Assembly (NCBI GenBank): GCA_002254765.1
Contig: NJDV01000008.1
Location: forward strand, 1 to 11,713
Reading direction: 5' to 3'
Source of the DNA: Thermoplasmatales archaeon ex4484_36
GTDB taxonomy: Archaea > Thermoplasmatota > Penumbrarchaeia > Penumbrarchaeales > EX4484-36
DNA length: 11,713 bases
The notes below the pieces were generated by a model that did not search any database, had not been told where the DNA came from, and saw nothing but the letters and a program-made list of their open reading frames with translations. The position numbers were made by a program, and so were the translations under genes. Below are positions 6,948 to 11,713 of the stretch, piece by piece (the stretch's first letter is position 1; each line of letters starts with the position of its first letter).

Positions 6948-9212
6948 TCATCTTGTAGGGTATCTTCCAATCTCCTTCTCTATCTCCTCCCCCGTGAAGT
7001 ACCTTATAAGGAGCTTCATTACGTCCTTCAGCCTGATCATGGTGTATACCGGCCCCTTACGAATCAGCCTGTGGGTTTCATCCCAGCTTCTGCACTGAAG
7101 CACCCGGGAGATGAGAAGGATCTCATCGCTTCTCTCCAAGGCGGGCCTTCTTTTCGTGGAGAAGTAAGCCTTTACGTAGGGGAGGACCACGTCCCTTGAG
7201 ACCACATAGGTCATGGTCCCCCAGGCATAGGCCACGGCCCTCTTCAGGTCCTCCTCTGTCATTTTAAGTGAGAAGTCCACCGAAGGGGGGTTTATAAGGA
7301 GCCTCACAACCTCCGGCTCCACGTCCCTCAAGGGGTCGGGCAGAGCCTCTAGGGTCCTTCTTATGAAGGACTCTTTTAGGTCGTTCAACCTCCTCTTCAG
7401 GTCCTCTGAGAGGGGTTTTATCATGATCACAGAGTGCTCGCCACTCACAGGATTTGGGGAGGGGGATACGTGCACGGGGGTGTAGCCGTTCTTGAGCCAG
7501 AAGTTGAGGAGCTCCTCTGTAGCCCCGTATGAGGTTCCCAGGTAGTCGAAGCCCCCTCTCTGCGCCCACTCCTCCATCCTCTTCAAGGCCTCCGAACCCA
7601 ACCCCCTCCCCTGCAGATGTGGATGGGTTGCGATCCTCACGATCCTCAAACCTTTCAGCCCCCCCAGTGACTCGTCCCTGTAATATTTAATCAGGCAGTC
7701 AGGGATGAGGTTCCCCGGGGGAATCCAGCCACTATATATCTTTTCCACAACCTGTCGGGATAGAGAGCCTTCCTCAGCAAGCTGAAGGGCAACAAGTGGC
7801 GTCCCTTTAAGGCTCAAGGAGGCCATCCACTGGTTGGGGCCGTCAAGGAGAAGTGCGAGGTCGTTGGGTGTATTCTTATAGTGCGCAAGGACGAAGATAC
7901 CGAAGTAGGAACGAAAGAACTCCTCGTTCCTCTCCAGTACCTCTCCCGCCACCTCTACATTGAATCTTAGCCTCCTTCTATCTATCTTCCCGGGCATCTC
8001 TCCAGGCTCGGCGGAGAGCATGAGAGCTCTGAAGAGCCACCTCTCAACAGGGTCATCGGGGGAGTATCGAATGGGCTCCTCCATCTTCACCTTCCTCAAA
8101 TCAAATCTCTCCTGGGTGAGGCCCTGGATGAATCTCACACTGAAGCTCCTCCCCGAGCCCTCATAGCCGTGGATCGTGGTGGAGAAAACGGGGGAGCGCG
8201 CCCGCCTGGCCATCTTGAGAAGAAGGCGGTAAGGGATGGCCGCCGCCTCGTCCACGAAGAGGACGTCCCATCTGCCCTCCGATGCGGCGGGGGGTGGGAG
8301 GTATTGAAGGGTCCAACCCTCCCCTTCAAAAAAATTCCCTCTCCCCTCCCTGTATTTTACCCCCCTCAAATTAAGCCCCCGTCGGAAGAATCTGAATACC
8401 TCCTCTGCCATCTCTCTCTCGGCAGAGGTTATAGCCATCTTGAGCGGCGCCCTCTCCCCAGGGATGGCTGCAGCGGCGAGCCCCAGGGCCGCCGATTTCC
8501 CCCTTCCCCTATCCGCCACCAGGATGAGAGCGCCTCTCTCTGGCCTCTCTTGAAGGAAAAAGATTATCTCCTCCACAGCCCTAAGCTGGTCACGAGTGAG
8601 GGCAAGAGACTTTATGTTCTTGAGGGAATCACCGTCAGGGACCACCACGGGCTCCCGTACCCACTCCTCTGCATCGGTGAGACCATCCTTCACTACGTTT
8701 CCATCCTCCACCACGGCCACGCCATCGGCCTCAAGGAGAGTCCTTTTGAGCCAGAAGGCAAAATAATGTCTCACATCCCCGGGAGTGAAAGGAGGGGGCA
8801 GAGTGTTTCTGTGAAAGACGTTGACCTGACTTAAGAAGTCGTGCGGCAGCAGGAGAAGGACAAGCCCCCCGCCTTTGATAAGCCCCACTGCCCTCCCCAG
8901 ATCGTTGGGGACCAGGTTCTCTGTAAGATCCATAATGAGGTTTTCGTACGTCCTCCCCAGGAGCTTTTCGCTCTCATTATGGGCTAGAAGAGAGAAGCCC
9001 TCCGGAAGCTTCACCCCGGGGAGCTCACCGCTAGCTGTCAAGATGAGGGCTCCCTCGCCTCTTGACCTGAGAAAATCTACAGAAAGCTGAAGTGTGTCCT
9101 GGCCTCCCCCGAAGAAGGCGAGAAGTCTTCTCTGAAAGGCTCTTTCCGCCTCCTCCTTCAGGCGCTCAAGTAGACTTGCGATCTCTCCGTGCTCCATCCC
9201 GCCATGTATCAT
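6948..9212 (-). CDS. tmcA: tRNA(Met) cytidine acetyltransferase TmcA
   Basis: 754 residues. TmcA / Kre33 / NAT10-type enzymes use acetyl-CoA and ATP to form N4-acetylcytidine in RNA. The bacterial founder acts on the wobble C34 of elongator tRNA(Met), while thermophilic archaeal homologues can modify many RNAs. Domains in order: an N-terminal DUF1726-like part (about 1-190); a RecD-like helicase module with Walker A DRGRGKSA (234-241) and Walker B LFVDEAAAIP (318-327); a GNAT acetyltransferase core with RIATHPHLQGRGLGSEAL (526-543), whose QGRGLG is the acetyl-CoA pyrophosphate loop; and a C-terminal RNA-binding tail (about 610-754). Start choice is uncertain: ATG 9212 gives the length stated, but ATG 9197 (MEHGEIASLLERL) is also possible. 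Neither has a strong Shine-Dalgarno. It follows the thioesterase / radical SAM / MGMT-like operon after 89 bases. Confidence 0.94.
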   Translation of the reverse strand: MIHGGMEHGEIASLLERLKEEAERAFQRRLLAFFGGGQDTLQLSVDFLRSRGEGALILTASGELPGVKLPEGFSLLAHNESEKLLGRTYENLIMDLTENLVPNDLGRAVGLIKGGGLVLLLLPHDFLSQVNVFHRNTLPPPFTPGDVRHYFAFWLKRTLLEADGVAVVEDGNVVKDGLTDAEEWVREPVVVPDGDSLKNIKSLALTRDQLRAVEEIIFFLQERPERGALILVADRGRGKSAALGLAAAAIPGERAPLKMAITSAEREMAEEVFRFFRRGLNLRGVKYREGRGNFFEGEGWTLQYLPPPAASEGRWDVLFVDEAAAIPYRLLLKMARRARSPVFSTTIHGYEGSGRSFSVRFIQGLTQERFDLRKVKMEEPIRYSPDDPVERWLFRALMLSAEPGEMPGKIDRRRLRFNVEVAGEVLERNEEFFRSYFGIFVLAHYKNTPNDLALLLDGPNQWMASLSLKGTPLVALQLAEEGSLSRQVVEKIYSGWIPPGNLIPDCLIKYYRDESLGGLKGLRIVRIATHPHLQGRGLGSEALKRMEEWAQRGGFDYLGTSYGATEELLNFWLKNGYTPVHVSPSPNPVSGEHSVIMIKPLSEDLKRRLNDLKESFIRRTLEALPDPLRDVEPEVVRLLINPPSVDFSLKMTEEDLKRAVAYAWGTMTYVVSRDVVLPYVKAYFSTKRRPALERSDEILLISRVLQCRSWDETHRLIRKGPVYTMIRLKDVMKLLIRYFTGEEIEKEIGRYPTR

Positions 9213-9226
9213 TCTTTGAATATTTT

Positions 9227-9244
9227 AGTATTGCCCCCAATGCT
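9227..9244. repeat. Imperfect inverted repeat upstream of tmcA
   Basis: Reading minus, AGCATTG-GGGG-CAATACT pairs AG/CT and ATTG/CAAT around GGGG with one mismatch. It lies between a candidate TATA box and the tmcA start, so it could be a regulator site or a weak hairpin. It is short enough to be chance. Confidence 0.3.
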
Positions 9245-9248
9245 TTCT

Positions 9249-9259
9249 GGATATACTCC
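9249..9259 (-). promoter_or_regulatory. Candidate promoter of tmcA
   Basis: The minus strand reads GGAGTATATCC preceded by AATAAAAA, a purine-rich BRE-like lead. It predicts a start near 9227. A second AT-rich element, ACTAAAATATT (about 9218-9228), would instead place the start near 9197, at the alternative ATG. I cannot decide between them. Confidence 0.35.
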
Positions 9260-9301
9260 TTTTTATTCACAGATTTTCTATTACCCTGTTTGAACCGATG
9301 C

Positions 9302-9790
9302 TCAGAACGTAAACAATCTCTCTCGGTAATCTACCACAACGTATTTTTTGCCCCTCCTCTCCACCTTGTGCCCCTCCTTCTCAAGGAGCTCCCTCTGGAG
9401 CTCCACACCCCCTGGGTACTTCTCGTTTATAACACCTCCAGCCTTCAGGGTCCTCCAATAAGGGTTTCTGATCTCACCATCCTCCCCCGCCGCTTCCACT
9501 GTGGCCTCCGCTGCGATCCTCGCAAAGATCCCCGTAGTTATGGGGCAGGCGGCGGTTGTTCCATGGCGCCTAGCAAGGGCATCCCTTATCTCATTTATGG
9601 TCACCACCAGCCCCGGGGGAACCATTCTCATGAGCTCATCCACCTCCCGGGGAGCGGGGATTACCAGAGTGTCCCCCGGTTTAAGCCCCCATCGAGGACC
9701 GAACCTCCCCCCCTCCTCCACAGTAACAATCTTGGGAAGGTCCTTGTCGTCCTCTAGCTTCTCCTGCCAGCTCTTCTTCCTGCCCGCCAT
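9302..9790 (-). CDS. MGMT-like protein lacking the alkyl-acceptor cysteine
   Basis: 162 residues resembling the DNA-binding C-terminal domain of O6-methylguanine-DNA methyltransferase. Residues 56-73 (MVPPGLVVTINEIRDALA) match the winged-helix segment. NPYWRTLKAGG (109-119) stands where true enzymes have NP...PCHRV, and GGVELQRELLEKEGH (127-141) matches the closing segment. With Trp112 in place of the acceptor cysteine it should not perform direct alkyl transfer. Alkyltransferase-like (ATL) proteins, which also carry Trp, bind damaged DNA and recruit repair, and could be an analogy. A conserved-looking ACPITTGIF (81-89) is not part of ordinary MGMT. The N-terminus MAGRKKSWQEKL is typical of a widespread uncharacterised 'MGMT family'. 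ATG 9790 was chosen because GGTG lies 5 bases upstream. The gene follows the radical SAM gene by 29 bases. Function unknown. Confidence 0.75.
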   Translation of the reverse strand: MAGRKKSWQEKLEDDKDLPKIVTVEEGGRFGPRWGLKPGDTLVIPAPREVDELMRMVPPGLVVTINEIRDALARRHGTTAACPITTGIFARIAAEATVEAAGEDGEIRNPYWRTLKAGGVINEKYPGGVELQRELLEKEGHKVERRGKKYVVVDYRERLFTF

Positions 9791-9819
9791 AAAAGCACCG
9801 TAAGGAGAGGGAAGGGGAG

Positions 9820-10683
9820 CTAAAAAAGCCTTTCCCTCAAAGGGTGAAGGGCACAACAGCCCATCACCTCCCGGACGTCATATCCTCTCTCACGAAGCGT
9901 CCTTTTCAGGCCCGGGCTCGGGGTGGCCACCCCCCGGCAGCCTGCTTCCACCGCCTTGAGCTCAAGCTCCCGGTACTGCCGTGGCCTCATGCATCCCAAG
10001 AGAAGTGAGGTCCCCGGGAGGGTCTCCGCAGCGTACCTTATAATCCCCAGTATGTTCTCCTCAGGGGGAGGGAAGCAGCCAGCGTAAGGGGTGGACGGGG
10101 TAGGAATGAACCCAAGGAAGACAAGCGCCTGGGGGGGAGCCTCTTTCAGCATCTCCACCGCCTCCCTCTCCCCTGAGGGACGGGAACACATAAGCCCCAC
10201 GGTGATATGTGGTACCACCTCCACCCCCAGCTCCTTCCACATCATATAGGAGAAGAGAAAGTCCCGGGGTGTGCGGTGGAGGTGGAAAACCTCCTTTATA
10301 GCCTCCTCAGAGCCCACGATGTCTAAGGAGACGACGTCAACACCTGCGGAGTAGAATCCCTCGGCAAGGCTCTCCCTCATCAGCCCAGGGTGGAGGTTCA
10401 CAAGAAGGGAGGTGTTATCTTTAATCCACTTAACCGCCCGTACGTGATCCTCTTTAAACATCACCTCTCCAGAAGGAGAGGACCCACCTGAGAGAAGGAT
10501 TCCCAGCCCGCCCGCCCTCTCTATCTCTAAAGCCACCCTCTTGAGCTTATCCCCCGTCAGTGCTGGCCGCATTCCCTTCAGGTACCGTCCAGCGCAATGG
10601 CTGCACTTGAGGTGGCACACCTCACCCGTGACGGAGATCTGTGGGAAACGAGGAGAGGGGCGATAGAGGTGGACTTCTCCCAC
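9820..10683 (-). CDS. Radical SAM protein, biotin-synthase homologue type (possibly lipoyl-synthase-like)
   Basis: 287 residues. The cluster-binding motif CHLKCSHC (C23, C27, C30) follows FPQISVTG, and LSGGSSPSG (64-72) is the glycine-rich SAM-binding strand. A TIM-barrel pattern continues to about 235. Extra cysteines occur in AGCFPPP, GCMRPRQY, EAGCRG and the terminal GCCAL, some of which could hold an auxiliary iron-sulphur cluster. The pattern recalls the archaeal 'uncharacterised homologue of biotin synthase' group. Two biotin-synthase-like proteins, LipS1 and LipS2, together make lipoyl groups in Thermococcus, and I suspect this belongs with one of them, but no second LipS gene or lipoylated protein is in the window. 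The start is uncertain. GTG 10683 has GGTGA 5 bases upstream, and GTG 10692 overlaps the thioesterase stop as GTGA. The arrangement implies coupling to the thioesterase. Confidence 0.78.
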   Translation of the reverse strand: MGEVHLYRPSPRFPQISVTGEVCHLKCSHCAGRYLKGMRPALTGDKLKRVALEIERAGGLGILLSGGSSPSGEVMFKEDHVRAVKWIKDNTSLLVNLHPGLMRESLAEGFYSAGVDVVSLDIVGSEEAIKEVFHLHRTPRDFLFSYMMWKELGVEVVPHITVGLMCSRPSGEREAVEMLKEAPPQALVFLGFIPTPSTPYAGCFPPPEENILGIIRYAAETLPGTSLLLGCMRPRQYRELELKAVEAGCRGVATPSPGLKRTLRERGYDVREVMGCCALHPLRERLF

Positions 10684-10688
10684 GGGTT

Positions 10689-11117
10689 TCACCGCCTCAT
10701 CTTCATGTACTCTTCCTTCACCCACTCGGGTATTTCCCGGGGTCTGAAGTCCTTATCAATGGAGGCGTAGGTGATCTCTCCCCTGACCACTGGGTCGGCT
10801 CCTCTGAAAAAGCAAAACTGAAAGGTGACCCTTCTCCCCTTAAGCTCCGGAGGGCGAACACCAAGCTCAACAACCTCCTCATACCTCACCGGGGAGAGGT
10901 ACTCTATCCTGACCTCCTTCACCGCAAAGTATACCTCCCTCCTCTGAAGCTCCGAGAAGGGGAGGGAGTGTCCTCTCATGTACTCCGCTACAGCCTCCTC
11001 TATCCAGCGGGTGTAGGAGCCGTAGTAGACAACACCTGCGAAATCTGTATCGTAGACCCTGACCCTTCTCGCAGCGGTTATCAGGTAGCCGTCCTTCTCC
11101 TGCGTTCTACCACCCAA
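10689..11117 (-). CDS. YbgC-like hotdog acyl-CoA thioesterase
   Basis: 142 residues from TTG 11117. The signature VRVYDTDFAGVVYYGSY (about 19-35) matches the 4HBT/YbgC group. The second Asp (D25) corresponds to the catalytic acid that activates water for thioester cleavage, and the fold continues with EYMRGHSLPFSELQ and VRIEYLSPVRYEEVVEL. It likely hydrolyses an acyl-CoA in the cytoplasm, substrate not deducible. The start is a problem: an ATG at 11210 would add 31 residues that read like non-coding, proline/phenylalanine-rich sequence, and the only other in-frame options are TTG 11117 and CTG 11084 (GGAGAAGG 10 bases before). The length from 11117 suits the family. The radical SAM gene overlaps or abuts its stop, so both form an operon. 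Confidence 0.83.
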   Translation of the reverse strand: MGGRTQEKDGYLITAARRVRVYDTDFAGVVYYGSYTRWIEEAVAEYMRGHSLPFSELQRREVYFAVKEVRIEYLSPVRYEEVVELGVRPPELKGRRVTFQFCFFRGADPVVRGEITYASIDKDFRPREIPEWVKEEYMKMRR

Positions 11118-11134
11118 GGGCTTATTGCAAGGGC

Positions 11135-11150
11135 TTTTAATTATCTTTCT
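11135..11150 (-). promoter_or_regulatory. Candidate promoter of the thioesterase operon
   Basis: The minus strand reads AGAAAG followed by ATAATTAAAAG. A start about 26 bases downstream would fall near 11114, at or just inside TTG 11117. The mRNA would therefore be leaderless, or translation begins further in. This supports rejecting the ATG at 11210. Confidence 0.4.
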
Positions 11151-11212
11151 CCGAAAGGGGAAAGTATCCTCTGGCGAAAAGGAAAAAAGGGGTGGAGGGT
11201 TACCGCTCATGC

Positions 11213-11713
11213 ATGAAAATATTATTCATTACGGACCTGCACGGTAGAAGCGACAACCTGCTGAAGGCCGCGAGGATAGCGGAAGAGTCCTCCGACGCCC
11301 TCCTCATAGGCGGAGACATCCACCCCATCGGTTTTACAGTCAAGCCCTCGGACCAGTACAGGTTCTTCGTCGAGGAGGTGGCCCAGCCCCTTCAGGACGT
11401 GGGAGTGAAGGTCTTCGCCATTATGGGAAACGTGGACTGGAAGTCCAATCTGGAGAGGTACAGGGAGTTTCACCCGAGCCCCGTGCACTGGCTGAATTTA
11501 GAGGACGGCAGGATTGGGGATGTGCATCTCGCCGGAATGAGCTACGTGCCGATCACCCCCTTCTCAATCAAGGATTGGGATGCCTTTGACGGCGACGCAC
11601 CTCTTCAGAGAGACTCTGTCCTGAGGGGTCTTGTCTCCAGCGCTAATGGACTTGAGATGAGAGAGGTGGGAGAGGGCACCCCCAATATAGCTGACGTTCT
11701 TAAGGAGATGGGG
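11213..11713 (+). CDS. Metallophosphoesterase, 3' end outside the window
   Basis: 167 codons are open to the window edge without a stop. Residues 3-10 read ILFITDLH, the first metal-binding motif (D8, H10). GGDIHP gives D35, and GNVD gives N73 plus D75 in place of the common GNHD. These are the dinuclear metal ligands of calcineurin-like phosphoesterases. The final His motifs would lie beyond the window. Likely a cytoplasmic phosphodiesterase or phosphatase, substrate unknown. ATG 11213 is chosen over the out-of-phase ATG 11209, with GGTGGAGGG about 12-20 bases upstream. It is transcribed divergently from the thioesterase operon, sharing a region of about 95 bases. Confidence 0.88.
   Translation, partial: MKILFITDLHGRSDNLLKAARIAEESSDALLIGGDIHPIGFTVKPSDQYRFFVEEVAQPLQDVGVKVFAIMGNVDWKSNLERYREFHPSPVHWLNLEDGRIGDVHLAGMSYVPITPFSIKDWDAFDGDAPLQRDSVLRGLVSSANGLEMREVGEGTPNIADVLKEMG

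Noticed and set aside
9280..9300. GGTTCAAAC on the minus strand, like a tRNA T-loop
   Set aside because: No acceptor, D or anticodon stems can be built around it, and the upstream bases code for the MGMT-like protein.
8169..9757. Plus-strand ORFs of about 220 codons opposite tmcA and the MGMT-like gene
   Set aside because: The minus-strand genes in the same place show clear family motifs, and the plus-strand translations do not.
11118..11210. N-terminal extension of the thioesterase from ATG 11210
   Set aside because: No Shine-Dalgarno, a promoter lies inside it, its residues look non-coding, and the family is normally shorter.
1..11713. CRISPR arrays, insertion sequences, rRNA or tRNA genes
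   Set aside because: I saw no regular repeat-spacer pattern, transposase, terminal inverted repeats or structural RNA signatures by eye.

Overview
The window looks like a stretch of a euryarchaeal chromosome. The evidence is a class I lysyl-tRNA synthetase starting with the typical archaeal MHWAD, a TmcA-type tRNA(Met) cytidine acetyltransferase, a HTH-PRTase regulator of the GfcR / 'orotate phosphoribosyltransferase-like' family, purine-rich BRE plus TATA boxes instead of -35/-10 promoters, GGTG/GGAGG Shine-Dalgarno sites, and arginine codons that are mostly AGG/AGA. I cannot name the genus. Heavy AGG/AGA use and charged proteins are compatible with a thermophile, but that is inference. Genes are packed tightly, with no gene-free stretch over 300 bases.

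Left part (1-4358, all minus strand). Reading in the direction of transcription, a classical TATA box at about 4383-4400 drives a 59-residue two-helix membrane protein and a stand-alone PqqD-like protein. A second promoter at about 3724-3734 then drives a signal-peptide-bearing ORF (2908-3681), a large ORF (612-2918) and a YbjQ-helix-hairpin-helix fusion (71-607). The two surface-protein ORFs overlap by 11 bases in different frames. They appear to be one roughly 1020-residue exported protein split by a frameshift: signal peptide, PPC-like beta domains, a cell-wall-binding-repeat-like segment, a gingipain/C25-like (clan CD) peptidase domain and a C-terminal membrane anchor.

Middle part (4474-6946, plus strand). 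This is a compact operon: the HTH-PRTase regulator, lysS, and a DUF167/YggU-family protein overlapping the end of lysS. It meets tmcA (6948-9212, minus) tail to tail with a single base between the two stop codons.

Right part (9213-11713). A minus-strand operon of a YbgC-like hotdog thioesterase, a radical SAM protein of the biotin-synthase-homologue type (possibly a lipoyl-synthase-like enzyme) and a cysteine-less MGMT-like protein leads toward tmcA. A metallophosphoesterase begins divergently at 11213 and runs off the window.

Most of the window is recognisable housekeeping. The accessory-looking part is 71-4358: a PqqD-like protein and a tiny membrane protein next to a split, membrane-anchored C25-like protease. 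Those genes deserve a second look.
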